Shown here piece after piece: positions 40,484 to 53,321 of a DNA stretch of 64,000 nucleotides (position 1 is its first letter; the number at the start of each line of letters is the position of its first letter). The notes under the pieces were generated by a model. The model ran no database searches, had not been told where the DNA came from, and was given only the letters and a program-made list of their open reading frames with translations. The position numbers were made by a program, and so were the translations under genes. Source of the stretch: Coix lacryma-jobi var. lacryma-jobi (taxonomy: Eukaryota > Streptophyta > Magnoliopsida > Poales > Poaceae). The stretch is from the NCBI GenBank assembly GCA_009763385.1, contig CM019827.1, forward strand, positions 97,624,177 through 97,688,176. Direction: 5' to 3'.

Positions 40484-43400
40484 CATCTAACTAAACGGTG
40501 TTTAAGAGACCCAAATGGTGACATCTTGGAAAGTGAAGGAATCCTAAAGATGGTCCCCATCCAAGTAGATGGAGCGGACATGGTCTTAGATTTCTACATT
40601 TGCGATGTAGTCCTTCTTGACGTCTTCTTAGGACAACCTTGGTCCATACTTGCCTTGCAAGGACCATGTCAAGGGCACTTTAATGCTCAAATCGGTGGAA
40701 AAGAGTACTCAGTACCTTTCGTTCGTGCATTGAATTCGATTGTCGAACAACCACCAGAACCAGATCTTCTAGATCAAGCTAGAACCTCTACCCTTGATGA
40801 GTTGGCTCAGCCTGATTTTGAAGAAGATTCTGAGTTCTTTGTCAAAGAAGAAGCCGAGACAGATGAACCGTTTTGCTTAGACGAATCGGAAAAGCCATCT
40901 CGACCTTCCATAGAGCTAAAACCTCTGCCTGAAGGCCTGAGATACATTTTTTCTAAACAATGACCCCGAGACTCCTGTAATCATTAGCAGTAAGCTATCT
41001 GAAGAGGAAGTCCGTAGGTTGACCCTTGTCTTAGAAAAACACCGATCTGTCTTTGGCTATTCACTTCAAGATCTGAAGGGAATTAGTCCAAATCTCTGCA
41101 CCCATCGTATCCCTCTCGATCCCGAGATACCCTCTTCAAGAGAGCCCCAAAGACGACTTAATAACGCTATGCGTGAAGTCGTGAAAAAGGAGGTTCTAAA
41201 ACTCTTGCACGCGGGAATTATTTATCTAGTTCCTTATAGTGAATGGGTAAGTCCCGTGCAAGTAGTTCCAAAGAAAGGAGGTATGACAGTCGTTAAGAAT
41301 GAGAAAAATGAGTTAATCCCTCAACGCACTGTCGCTGGATGGAGGATGTGTATAGACTATAGGAAGCTGAATAAAGCCACAAAGAAAGACCATTTCCCGC
41401 TTCCTTTTATAGATGAGATGCTAGAGAGATTGGCAAACCATTCCTTCTTTTGCTTCCTGGATGGATATTCTGGTTATCACCAAATCCCAATCCATCCAGA
41501 TGACCAAAGTAAGACCACTTTCACATGCCTGTATGGAACTTAAGCCTATAGACGCATGTCCTTTGGACTTTGCAATGCACCGGCATCTTTCCAACGGTGT
41601 ATGATGTCCATCTTTTCCGACATGATTGAACAAATCATGGAGGTATTCATGGACGACTTTTCGGTCTATGGGAAAACCTTTGACGATTGCCTAGCCAATT
41701 TAGACAAAGTCATCCAACGCTGTGAAGAGAAGGACCTAGTTCTTAACTGGGAAAAGTGTCACTTCATGGTGCGGGAAGGAATTGTCCTAGGCCATCGAAT
41801 TTCAGAACGTGGGATAGAAGTGGATAAAGCCAAAATCAACATAATTGAACAATTTCCACCACCCACTAATGTGAGAGAAATCCGAAGCTTCTTGGGCCAT
41901 GCCGGCTTTTATAGAAGGTTTATTAAGGATTTCTCACAGGTCGCTAGACCCTTAACGAGCCTGTTAGCAAAAGACGTCCCAATCAAATTTAACGAGGATT
42001 GTCTACAAGCTTTCAATATTTTGAAAAAGGCTCTAACTTCGGCACCAATCATCCAACCCCCAGATTGGAATGTGCCATTCGAAATCATGTGTGATGCTAG
42101 TGATTATGCTGTGGGGGCCGTCCTTGGTCAAACTAAAGATAAGAAGCATTATGCTATTTCTTATGCTAGTAAGACCCTGACCGGCCCCCAGCTAAACTAT
42201 GAACCACAGAAAAGGAACTTTTGGCTGTAGTCTTTGCCATAGACAAGTTTAGATCTTACTTAGTGGGAGCTAAGGTGATTGTTTATACCGATCACTCTGC
42301 TCTGAAATATCTCTTCACTAAGAAAGATGCTAAGCCAAGGTTGATCCGTTGGATCCTACTCCTTCAAGAATTTGACCTGGAAATAAGAGACAAGAAAGGA
42401 GTGGAGAATTCAGTAGCTGATCACTTGTCTAGACTACAAGTCAATAATTCGGACAATCTCCCAATAAATGACTTCCTTCGCGATGATACCCTTCTAAAAG
42501 TCACATATACCAACCCTTGGTATGCAAACATCATGAATTTTATAGTCGCCGGCTTTGTCCCATCGGGGGAGAATAAAAAGAAACTGTTATATCAAAGCAG
42601 AACGCACCTATGGGATGAACCATATCTCTATAAGGTCTGTGCAGATGGACTCTTGAGAAAATGTGTCCCCATAGAAGAAGCAACGAAAATCATAGATAGA
42701 TGTCACTCCGCCGAATATGGAGGACACTATGGAGATTTTCGGACACATGCTAAAATATGGCAAAGTGGTTTTTATTGGCCATCAATGTACGAGGACACAA
42801 AGAATTATGTGAGACGTTGTCCTCGTTGCCAAAAGCATGGTAACATTAATGCCCGAGATGCTATGCCTCTCGTGAACAATCTCCAAGTTGAGTTGTTCGA
42901 TGTTTGGGGGATAGACTTCATGGGCCCCTTTCCTAAATCCTATGACGCCGAGTACATTCTTGTGGCTGTGGATTATGTCTCGAAATGGGTAGAAGCCATA
43001 CCCTGTCGAGCGGCAGATGCTAAACATTCAAAGAAAATGTTCCAAGAAAACATCTTTCCTCATTTTGGAGTTCCTAGACTAGTCATTAGTGACGGAGGCC
43101 CTCATTTCATAGATAAGAGCTTCCGACATTTCTTAGCTAGTCAAGGAGTCCAACATAATGTAGCCACTGCATACCACCCCCAAACAAGTGGACAGGCCAA
43201 AACGTCCAATAAACAAATAAAGAATATCTTGCAAAAGACGGTAGAAGAAATGGGAAAGGGATGGAAACATAAGTTACCCGAAGCTCTGTGGGCCTATCGG
43301 ACCGCCTATAAGACCCCGATTGGAATGTCCCCATACCAACTAGTTTATGGAAAAACTTGTCATCTTCCTGTTGAGCTTGAGTTCAAAGCTCATTGGGCCA

Positions 43401-43813
43401 TTAAGAAATGGAACATGGACCTTGACCAAGCTGGCCAAAATAGGAAGATGCAAATTTCCGAACTAGAAGAATGGCGAGAGAAAGCCTATCATAGTGCCAA
43501 GCTCTATAAAGAGAAGACTAAGAGATGGCACGATAAACGGATCAAAAAGAAAGAGTTCGAAGTAGGAGACAAAGTTTTACTCTTTAACTCCCGTGTTCGA
43601 CTTTTCGGACATGGTAAACTTTGAAGCAAATGGGAAGGACCCTTCAAGGTTGTTGCAACCTCTTCCCATGGAGCCGTCACATTAGAAAGTGACGATGGGC
43701 AAATCTTCAAAGTCAATGGACAAAGATTAAAAATATTCTATGACTTTGATAAAAATGAGCTAAACGAAATTGATATAATTAACTTTGAAGTAGCTCAAGC
43801 CCATGACAATTAA
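40484..43813 (+). pseudogene. pol: Element F pol: protease-like region, reverse transcriptase, RNase H, integrase (broken)
   Basis: Order: protease-like fold to 40963 (DVFLGQPWSIL near its end; no DTG or DSG triad seen, only DPVMG upstream at about 40420); reverse transcriptase with RTVAGWRMCIDYRKLNKATK, FLDGYSGYHQI and FMDDF; RNase H with IMCDASDYAVGAVLG and YTDHSALKYL; integrase with HHCC finger (HSAEYGGH, CPRCQ), GIDFMGPFP and ISDGGPHF. Lesions: an extra T in a T-run near 40950, TAA at 41541-41543, a lost base near 42205, and TGA at 43622-43624 at an expected arginine. At 43199-43201 the third catalytic residue of integrase is lysine instead of glutamate (GQAKTSN). The integrase tail ends at 43813. 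Confidence 0.93.
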
Positions 43814-44214
43814 TGGATGGACCCAATTTACCCCTTGTCCTTTTCTTGCACCTAGTACCTCCAAAACCCCGAGAAAGGCCGCTTTAGGCCCAACCAAGCC
43901 ATTTCGATCTCGGAACTTTGAAATTTAGGAGGCTTACCTTCTCTTGCTCGATGCTCGACAAAGGCGGAGTGGCGGCCGCCACATCCAACTGGCGGCCGCC
44001 ACCAAACCCTGGCGCCCGCCACTCTAGATGGTGGTTTAGAAGCCCTTCTCCACGTGGCAGCTAATCCCGAGCTCAGGAGAGTTAAAGAAGGAGGAGATGA
44101 GGACGTGTTAGTTCATCTAAGGCTTATCCCTCCATTTCTCCCCCTTCTTAAAAGAAGAACTCTTTCTTCTCCCTCCATCTATTCACGAAGCCTAGCCAAG
44201 CCTCCTCCAAAACC
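43814..44214 (+). other. Element F, spacer between pol and accessory ORF
   Basis: No ORF of note. It carries GGCGGCCGCC twice and a related GGCGCCCGCC between 43972 and 44021, the same palindrome that recurs in the LTR and 3' region of F. Confidence 0.6.
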
Positions 44215-44860
44215 ATGTCATCTCCACGGAAATCCGAGTCCTATAACCCTCAAGGATCCATCTCGTCCTCCACACAAGCCATCATCCGATCTTTGATCGA
44301 CGACGACATGGAGGTACTTGACGTGCCTCCTTTAGCAATGGTGCTGCCAGACGACACTTATGTCAAGGGGACACCACCGGAGGGTGCAGGGAAGGCACCA
44401 ACCACCACTCCAGTGGCGGGCGCCACCCCTGCTGGGCGGCCGCCAGGGGTGAAACGCCCCCTGGCCTCGTCTCCGCTCCGTCTTCATCCTCCTCCAGTGG
44501 CGCCACCTGAGAAGAAACTGAGGACGCCCACCAGGCCGACCACAGGGGAGATCACCCCGAGGAAGTCTCCAGCCGTCAAGGCCAGGGGTGATGAAACGCC
44601 CTCTCCATCAAGGGCGAAATCCAGGGTCAGCTTTGGCTCGGATAGCCACACCCAGAGCTATAGCCCCAATCCTAAGAGGGCTAAACTAGAGGTGTATGGC
44701 GTGAGAATGCCCGATGGGCATTATGAGAAGAGGCTGCGTGAGCGCGAGGTGAGCACTCATGACTCCAATGGGTCGCTCTCCGAGCCATCCGTGCGCCGCC
44801 GTCTCAACTCATCGCCGGTAGGAGTCCCCGGTGAGATGGAGCACAGCGGTGGTGAAGAGG
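44215..44860 (+). CDS. Element F accessory ORF, first part (interrupted by I)
   Basis: ATG at 44215 follows the pol spacer. This part is proline, serine and arginine rich, with basic patches such as PPGVKRPLASSPLRLHPPP and many SP/TP pairs, so probably disordered and nuclear or nucleic-acid binding. Element I interrupts it at 44860. The second part at 55425-55633 continues in the same frame, for 284 residues in all when I is ignored, with no stop. Athila elements often have a third ORF here, described as env-like, but I see no membrane segment or signal peptide. I do not recognise a family. Confidence 0.72.
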
Positions 44861-46957
44861 TGAAAGGTCCAAGTTGGCTAGAGGGGGGGGGTGAATAGCC
44901 TAATTAAAAATCTACAAAATTACTTAGGCAAACACTATTAGTATAACAAATGGCGAAGCTTTTTGCGCTAGCCTAATAGTGTGTTGCAAGCCACCTATCC
45001 AACAATTCTACCTAATATTTCTATGTCACACAATCAACTAGAGCTAATAACAAATGCGGAATAAAACAATATAGCTCTAGCACAAGTATGATATACAAAA
45101 ATGTATATGAGACAAGTGTGTGCAATAGACAAACTAAGCAAGCTACTCACAACTAGCTACACAAGGTATATGATAAAAGATATACAACAAGAAAAGATAT
45201 CTACACAAAAGAAGTAGCTCAAAGTAAATACATAAAGTAAATAAGCTAAATAGAGGGAATTTCACTGAGCCTTCGGGATCGCCACGTAGAGAGCCAATCA
45301 CCGGTGAAATCCACTTGTGAAGCCAATCACCAAGAATGTGTAGATGGAGACCAATCACCAAGATGGGGACACAATCATAATAAGCACTCGGGAGACAAAG
45401 ATTTATCCCGAGGTTCACGTGCTTGCCGGCACGCTACTCCCCGTTGTGTCGACCAACACTAGGTGACCCGGTGGCTAATCGACGCAAAGCCAAGCTCACA
45501 AAGAGCACCACAAGAATCTACCACTAGTGAGGTAGCTCAATGACACGAGCAATCCACTAAGGATGCCTCTTGCCGCTCCGGCGAGGTGAGGCTCCAAAGA
45601 CCTCTCACAATCACAATTGGTGGTGGCCAAGAACAATCACCAATCTTGCCAACAACCACCTCAACACCTCCAAGCTGTCTAGGCACCGGCAAATGCCAAG
45701 AGTAACAAGAAAACTCAATGCCGATGCGAAGAACTAGTGCCACTAGATTGAACTCTTTCAAATCACGCACTAGATCACTCAATCTCACTTGGTTTGATCA
45801 AATCAACTTGGGAGATGAGTCGGGAGGTTTGCCAAGGCTCACTAGAATGCTTAGGAATCAAAATGTGCAAGAGCGCTACCTAGCAAGCCGGCCAAGCCCC
45901 TTAAATAGGCCACACAAGTCGGCCTAGCCGTTGGGCTCAAGTCGGGGTCATCGGACGCGCCGATGCACTACCATCGGACGCTGCCCCAACGTCCGATGCT
46001 TCAGATGAAGCCACGTGTGCCCCTGGAATGAATTCAGCCTGTTAGATCCCAACGGTTATATCCTTTCCCGCACTGGTTAAAGTGGCATCGGACGCGCCGA
46101 TGCTTAGCATCGGACGCTCCGATGCCTCTGCTCAATTTCTACTCATCTCAGCGCTACATCGGACGCACTGGCACCTTCACATCGGACGCTCAACCCCAGC
46201 GTCCGATGACCATGCAGAGAGGTTCCAGAGAGGGCCAAAACGCATCGGACGCGTCCGATGCTCCCTGGAAAACACGCTCGCGCCACATCATAGCCATCGG
46301 ACTCTGCAACAGTGTTTCGCCTGCGTCCGTTGCTAGCGTCCGATGCTCCCTTGACAACAGATAGCAGTTAGGGTTTGCCATCGGACGCTCGGCCAGCGTC
46401 CGATGCTGCCGACGCCAGCGTCCGATGCCCCTAACTTTGCAGCTTTCACTTTCTAACTTCTACCCTTGCTCCCATGTGCCAACACAAAAGTGTTTCACCA
46501 CTTGTGCACGTGTGTTAGCATTTTTCAAAGCATTTACCAAGGGTTTAGTTAGTCACTCACTAGGTCTATAGAATCGATATGTTAGAGAACACCTAGTGGC
46601 ACTTGAACACCGCATAAGCCGTGAATAATATCCTCTTAATAGTACGGCTATGTATCCTAAATGTGATCACACTCGCTAAGTGTCTTGATCACTAAAACAA
46701 AGAGCCCTATAGGTTATACCTTTGTCTTCGGACCTCTTTGCTACATCTCTTCTCTTCTTCTTCTTGCAATTCACCAAGGGTAGAGCACTTGATCACTTGA
46801 GATGCATATGTCAAACACCATCTTCCATGGTTGTCGCCTAGCTAGCTCCACCACTTGGCTTAGCCGTAATCCTTCCTCATAAGCTACACACATGCTTAGC
46901 AATAGGATTAGACCAAATAGGTTTCATCAATTAACCAAAACCAAACTAGGGCTTTCA
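44861..46957 (-). repeat. Element I, 3' LTR
   Basis: On the plus strand it starts TGAAAGGTCC and ends GGGCTTTCA. A TATA-like CTATTTAAG (minus strand) is at about 45900-45908. Just upstream in LTR sense, at 45951-46430, lies a dense array of CATCGGACGC and GCGTCCGATG. The leader side contains repeated CAATCACC phrases at about 45295-45365. Confidence 0.95.
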
Positions 46958-48019
46958 ATCTCCCCCTTTTTGGTAATTGATGACAACCTATACAAAGATA
47001 TGTGATTTAAATTTGAGTAACCACATTGATAGTATTAGCTCCCCCTACATATGTGCTATAGAGTTTGGTACTAGATTTGGCACATATGTATGGATGTGAA
47101 AAGTGGGTGAGCAATACTACCAATGATGATGCTAAGGCATAAGAATGGACCTTTGAAGCGTGATACCAATCGGAGTGCACATGTTAAACCATCCTTAGCA
47201 TCATTTGTCACTAGACATACATCAAAACTCAAGAGCCCCGTGAGATCAACATTATAATAAGACTCTTGAACCCCTTGAAAAACAAATATGTCTAGTTGCT
47301 ATTATGTACATGCTAGTAAATCAATTCATCAAACATAACCTATCACTAGCATTCACCACATAAGCATGGATATCAATTGTAAATTGCTTATGCATTGCTA
47401 ACAAACATATGAATATGCACATTTCAAATGCAACAATCATGTTTATGAGCTTGCTCCCCCTATTTGTATGCTCCGATCCCACTTGAACACTTGTTATTTT
47501 GTATCTCCCCTTTCTAGCATATAAGCATATCTTTAGTTGCATCATTTTTCTCCCCCTTTGTCAACAATTATCATAAAGGTGGGGTAAATTGTAATGAAGG
47601 AGACAATTCTTTTTCCATGAAATTCATATGTAGGGATCAAACTAAGTCAAGTTATGGCTTAATCTAGCTCATGAACATAGGATTTTTAACACGGCTTGCT
47701 CTAGAGTAAGCTTCTTCACACATCTCTCAATGGTTATCTTACTCACGTTGGTTAAACACCTATTGTTCACCTACTAGACCAAACACTAGAGTTACAAGCT
47801 CACAAACAAGTTATATGCTACCACTAGATCAAGTCAAACATAGAGGCAATAGTGGTACCATATATACTTCAAATTCTTTTGATTTACCATGAATGATCCT
47901 AAATAAGCAATGTGATGGCTATATGAACTAGATCACAACCTAATAAGAATGAATGCACATGCCAAACAATTTCACCTTTGCTTTGTTGGAGGAGAGGCAT
48001 GTCATAAGTGGGGGTGCAT
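46958..48019 (-). other. Element I, 3' non-coding interior and polypurine tract
   Basis: No ORF of note. On the minus strand AAAAAGGGGGAGAT abuts the 3' LTR (plus ATCTCCCCCTTTTT at 46958-46971). Other GGGGGAG runs occur near 47038-47046, 47452-47460 and 47551-47558, resembling additional polypurine tracts. Confidence 0.7.
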
Positions 48020-51000
48020 TCAACTCATGTTGGAGAAGTCTAGGATATTCAATTCATTCCTTAGCTTGCAAAACCTTCTCTCATCTAGTGGCTTGGTGAA
48101 GATATCGGCAAGTTGATCATCGGTGCCCACACTTTCAATAGATATATCTTTCTTGGCTTGATGGTCTCTAATGAAGTGATGCCTTATATCAATGTGCTTT
48201 GTTCTTGAATGTTGAACCAGGTTGGTGGCTATTTTGACGGCGCTCTCATTATCACATAGCAATGGGACTTGTTCAAACTTGATCCCATAATCTTGTAATG
48301 TTGCTTTCATCCATAGCAGTTGTGCACAACAACTACCCGCGGATATGTATTCGGCTTCGGCGGTAGAGAGTGCAACACTGTTTTGCTTCTTTGATGACCA
48401 TGAGACAAGTGATCTTCCAAGCAATTGACAAGTGCCCGATGTGCTCTTCCTATCCACCTTGCATCCCGCATAATCAGAATCCGAGTATCCAATCAATTCA
48501 AATTGAGAGCCCTTGGGATACCATAGTCCAACATTAGGAGTGTGCTTCAAATATCTCAATACTCTTTTGGTTGCCTTCAAATGACTTTCTCTTGGTGAAG
48601 CTTGGAATCTTGCACACATGCACACACTAAACATGACATCCGGTCTTGATGCGGTCACATAGAGCAAACTTCCAATCATTGACCGATATAACTTTTGATC
48701 CACCATGTCACCATTAGAGTCACTATCCAAATGCCCATTTGTGCCCATTGGAGTGGTTATTGCCTTTGCTTCATCTAACCCAAACTTCTTGAGCATGTCC
48801 TTGATGTACTTTCCTTGACTAACAAATGTGCCTTTCTTCATTTGCTTGATTTGTAGACCAAGGAAGTAACTAAGCTCTCCAATCATAGACATCTCAAACT
48901 CCTTAGCCATCATCTCTCCAAACTCTTCACAAAAATCTTGGTTTGTTGATCCAAATATGATGTCATCCACATAGATTTGCAACACAAACAAGTCACTTCC
49001 AATCTTCTTGGCGAAGAGAGTGGTGTCAACCTTCCCCATCATGAAACCCTTTGATAGCAAGAAATCCCTCAATCTTTCATACCATGCTCTAGGTGCTTGC
49101 TTCAACCCATATAATGCTTTCTTGAGCTTGTACACATGGTTGGGCTTCTTCAAGTCTTCAAATCCGGGAGGTTGCTCAACATACACTAGCTCATTGATGA
49201 ATCCATTGAGAAAAGCACTTTTGACATCCATTTGATAGAGCTTGATGTTGTGTGAACAAGCATATGCAAGTAAGATTCTTATGGCCTCCAATCTAGCAAC
49301 CGGTGCATAAGTTTCTCCAAAATCAATACCTTCCAATTGAGTGTAACCTTGTGCTACCAATCTTGCTTTGTTCCTTATAACAATGCCATCTTCATCTTGC
49401 TTGTTTCGGAAGACCCATCTTGTACCAATAACATTTGTGTTCTTTGGTCTTTCCACTAACTCCCAAACATCATTGCGAGTGAAGTTGTTTAACTCTTCAT
49501 GCATTGCATTCACTCAATCAACATCCAACAAAGCTTCATCAATCTTGGTAGGCTCAATAGATGATACAAATTAGTAGTGTTCACAAAATGAAGCCAATCT
49601 TGATCTTGTTTGCACACCTCTTCTTATGTCACCAACAATTTGATCCAAGGGATGATCTCTTGCAATGTGGGTTGGTTGGAGCACTTGTTTCGGTTGAACA
49701 CTTGCACTAGCATTTTGTTGATCTTGAGAACCACTAGAGCTTGCAATATCATTGTCATGCATGGTTGGAGGAGAGAGCACTTGATCTTTGTCATCTTCTA
49801 TGTCAATCACTTGCTTTGGCCTTATATCACCAATGTCCATGTTCTTCATAGCTTCCACCAATTGTGTTCCTCTCACATCATCTAGATTGTCTTGTTCTTC
49901 ATGGGAACCATTGGTTTCATCAAACTCAACATCATGGACTTCTTCAACTATTCTTGATATGTTGTTCCATACTCTATATGCCTTGCTTGTAGTGGAGTAA
50001 CCAAGTAGGAACCCTTCATCACACTTCTTTTCAAACTTCCCAAGTCTTGTGCCCTTCTTTAATATGTAGCACTTGCACCCAAAGACCCGGAAATAAGCAA
50101 TGTTGGGCTTTCTATCATTGAGGAGCTCATATGGTGACTTCTTCAAAAGAGGGTGACAATAGAGCCGGTTGCAATAGTAGCATGCCGTGTTGATTGCTTC
50201 GGCCCAAAAAGAATCACTCACATTGTATTCACTAAGCATGGATCTTGACATATCAATGAGTGTCCTATTCTTCCTTTCAACTATCCCATTGGATTGAGGT
50301 GTATACATGGCCGAGAATTGATGTTTGATTCCAAACTCATCACATAACTCATCAACTCTTGTGTTTCTAAACTCACATCCATTGTCACTTCTTACTTTCT
50401 TGATTCTTCTTTCAAACTCATTTTGGCTTTTCTTGACAAAGGTTTTGAATATCCCAAACACTTCACTCTTGTCAACGCGAAAGAAGACCCATGTGTATCT
50501 TGTATAGTCATCCACTATCACAAAGCCATACTTGTTTCCCCTAATACTTGCATATGTAGTTGGTCCAAACAAGTCCATGTGCAACAACTCAAGTGCATGT
50601 GTAGTGCTCATCATTCCTTTGTTGGGATGAGTGTTTCCAACTTGCTTTCCCATTTGGCATGCACTACAAAGCTTGTCCTTCTCAAAGTGAACATCCTTTA
50701 ATCCTCTAACCATGTCATGCTTCACTAGCTTCTTTAGTTGTTTCATTCCAACATGACCCAAGCGCCTATGCCATAGCCAACCCATACTTGATTTGGTGAA
50801 TAAGCATGTTGTTAATTGAGCTTCACTTGCATCAAAGTCCACCAAATAAAGGTTCTCATATCTAAATCCTTTGAACACCAAGTCACTTCCATCAACACTC
50901 ACTATCTCCACATCATCAACACCGAATATGCATTTGAACCCCAAGTCACATAATTGTGCCACAGACAATAGATTGAAGTTGAGAGATTCCACTAATAGCA

Positions 51001-51202
51001 CATTGGAGATGATCAAGTCATTGGATATTGCAATCTTGCCTAAACCTTTGACCTTGCCTTTCTTGTTGTCACCAAATGTGATAGCATCTGCATGATCATT
51101 GCCACTAGTGTTGATTGATTTGAACATTCTACCATCTCCGGTCATGTGTTGAGTGCACCCACTATCAAGCACCCAATGCCTTCCTCCCGCTTTATAGTTC
51201 AC
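48020..51202 (-). pseudogene. pol: Element I pol (two stops)
   Basis: Copia polyprotein in the gag frame, opening after a stop and TAG in the short gag-pol gap. Protease has WVLDSGCTQHMTG; integrase has WHRRLGH, CSAC, HMDLFGP, RSDNGCEF and SNGIVERKNRTL; reverse transcriptase has QMDVKSAFLNG and IYVDDIIFGST; RNase H has YSDSDYAGC and STAEAEYIS. TAA at 49571-49573 and TGA at 49514-49516 (tryptophan expected) separate integrase from reverse transcriptase. No frameshift was found. Both catalytic sites look intact. Confidence 0.95.
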
Positions 51203-51214
51203 CTACAAAAGAGA

Positions 51215-53263
51215 TCAATCCTTTTTAGGTACCCAAACCTTTTTGGGTCCTCCAAGGTTAGTCACCAAGCTCTTGGGCACCCAAATTGCCTTCTTCTTTG
51301 GGCCAACCATGGGTGCACCAATGTACTTAGCCTTCACACCATTAGTGCCCTTTGTAAGCATATAACAAGAATCAAGTCTAATAGATGAAACATGAGCAAT
51401 GTTCTTGTTCTTGTTCTTTTTAAAGTAATTTTGCTCTATGTGCCCGGATTGCTTGCAATTGTAGCAATATCGACCATTGCTCTTCACAAAACTAGTCTTG
51501 TAAGGAGCAAAGGCCGCCTTGCCCTTCTTTGGGGTATAGCCAAGTCCCTCCTTGTTGAGTGGACACCTTTGGCTACCCAAGCACTTAAGCAAGCGGGCAT
51601 CTCCACCATAGGCATTGCCTAAGGCATGAGTGAGCTCAACAACCTTGTTTTTAAGGTTCTCATTTTCTACAACTAATGAAGAATCACAAGTAGTAGAAGT
51701 AGGCATTTTAGTTGAGCTAGATGATGATGATGCATTGATGGGAGCAACAATAATAGGAGCATAAAATGATTCATCAAGTATATCACAAGTTACTCCTACA
51801 TTGCATGTTTCTACAACATCCTCAATCTTACTTTGATCAAGGAGGGAGGAGTGGGCTTCCTTAAGCCTAGTGTGAGCTTGATCAAGCTTCTCATGGGCTT
51901 CCTCTAGCCTCTCATGAGTAGACTTGAGCTCATCAGAGGATTGCTCAAGAGCCTTGTTGGCCTTGCGCAACTCTTTGCACTCCTTCCTCTTAGTCTCAAT
52001 GTAAGAGTGAGCATCTTGTAGCATGCTCATGAGGTCCTCCTTTGAGTACTCCTCATCATCATCACTCTCACTCTCACTTTCACTCTCATCGGATGATACC
52101 TTAGTGGACTTAGCCATGAAGCATGACGATGGAGTGTTGAAGATAGAAGGTTTGCTTGAGATAGCAAGACTAGCCATAGCCTTCTTCTTGATGGTCTTCC
52201 TCTCATCATCACTAGAATCATCATCATCGCTTGAGGAAGCATCACTATCCCATGTCACAACATAGGATCCACCCTTCTTCTTTCCTATCTTCTTCTCTTT
52301 CTTTTCTTTTCTTTCTTTCTTGTCTTTCTTCTTCTTGTTCTTCTTGTCATCATCATCTTCATCACTAGATTGTGGACAATCCGCAATGAAGTGATCCTTG
52401 CTCTTGCATCTATAGCACCTTTTAGTTGTGCTTTTGATTCCATCTCTTCTCTTTCTTGCTCCATAGCCTTTCTTCTTCATGAATTTGCCAAATCTCCTCA
52501 CAAATAGAGCCATCTCCTCATCATCCATTTCACTCAAGCTTGTGTTTGCTTCATCATCACTTTCTTCCTTCTTTGCTTTTCCCTTGCTCTTGCTCTTGGA
52601 AGATGAAGCCTTGAATGTCACGGTCTTCTTCTTCTTCTTCTCTTCCTCTTGGGCTCCCTCATCCCTTTCCACACGGTATGTGTCTTGAGTGACCGCATCA
52701 CCTAGTACTTGGTTTGGGGTTACCGTATCCAATCCTTCCCTCACTAGGATGGTCACCAAAGTGTCAAACCTTGGTGGTAAGCATCTCAAGAACTTGTGAG
52801 AAAAGTCCTTGTCCTCCACCTTCTCTCCCAAAACCTCCAAGTCATTTATGATCACTTGCAACCGGTGAAACATCTCCGGTATGCTCTCATCATCTTGCAT
52901 CTTGAAGGTAGCAAGCTTGTCCTTGAGGATATATAGCTTGGCACTCTTGACCGCCTTGGTGCCCTCATAGGTCTCCTCTAATCTTTCCCAAATCTCACTT
53001 GCCTTTTCAAGGTCCTTGACTTGCTCAAACACCTTTGTGTCAAAAGCTTCATAGAACAAGTTGATTGCCACATCATTCCATTGAAGCTTCTCTTCTTCTC
53101 TAGGAGTGGGACTTGTGGGATCAATTACCACAAAGTCATGCTCAATCACATCCCAAATCTTTCTATTCATTCCTCTTGTGAATGCACACATCTTCCTCTT
53201 CCAACAATCAAAGTTGGTGCCGTCAAAATGTGGTGGCTTCCCCATATAGTTGATTTGAGCCAT
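51215..53263 (-). CDS. gag: Element I Gag, intact ORF of 682 aa
   Basis: Starts MAQINYMGKPPHFDGTNFDC, the DUF4219 type start of Copia Gag. A UBN2-like core spans about residues 60-190 (WERLEETYEGT, KDKLATFKMQDDESI). Then a lysine-rich segment, a CCHC knuckle CYRCKSKDHFIADC near 285, a run of alternating acidic and lysine blocks, a long coiled coil near 430-500, and a second knuckle CYNCKQSGHIEQNYF in which the final cysteine is replaced by tyrosine. It ends PKKD, followed by TGA and then a TAG before the pol frame. Confidence 0.93.
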   Translation of the reverse strand: MAQINYMGKPPHFDGTNFDCWKRKMCAFTRGMNRKIWDVIEHDFVVIDPTSPTPREEEKLQWNDVAINLFYEAFDTKVFEQVKDLEKASEIWERLEETYEGTKAVKSAKLYILKDKLATFKMQDDESIPEMFHRLQVIINDLEVLGEKVEDKDFSHKFLRCLPPRFDTLVTILVREGLDTVTPNQVLGDAVTQDTYRVERDEGAQEEEKKKKKTVTFKASSSKSKSKGKAKKEESDDEANTSLSEMDDEEMALFVRRFGKFMKKKGYGARKRRDGIKSTTKRCYRCKSKDHFIADCPQSSDEDDDDKKNKKKKDKKERKEKKEKKIGKKKGGSYVVTWDSDASSSDDDDSSDDERKTIKKKAMASLAISSKPSIFNTPSSCFMAKSTKVSSDESESESESDDDEEYSKEDLMSMLQDAHSYIETKRKECKELRKANKALEQSSDELKSTHERLEEAHEKLDQAHTRLKEAHSSLLDQSKIEDVVETCNVGVTCDILDESFYAPIIVAPINASSSSSSTKMPTSTTCDSSLVVENENLKNKVVELTHALGNAYGGDARLLKCLGSQRCPLNKEGLGYTPKKGKAAFAPYKTSFVKSNGRYCYNCKQSGHIEQNYFKKNKNKNIAHVSSIRLDSCYMLTKGTNGVKAKYIGAPMVGPKKKAIWVPKSLVTNLGGPKKVWVPKKD

Positions 53264-53307
53264 TTTAACACCGGAGGATGTTAAGCCTCAAACAAACGGT
53301 GACCACG

Positions 53308-53319
53308 GCTCCGATACCA
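53308..53319 (-). promoter_or_regulatory. Element I primer binding site (initiator Met tRNA type)
   Basis: Minus strand TGGTATCGGAGC, two bases from the 5' LTR end, identical to that of B. Confidence 0.93.
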
Positions 53320-53321
53320 CT

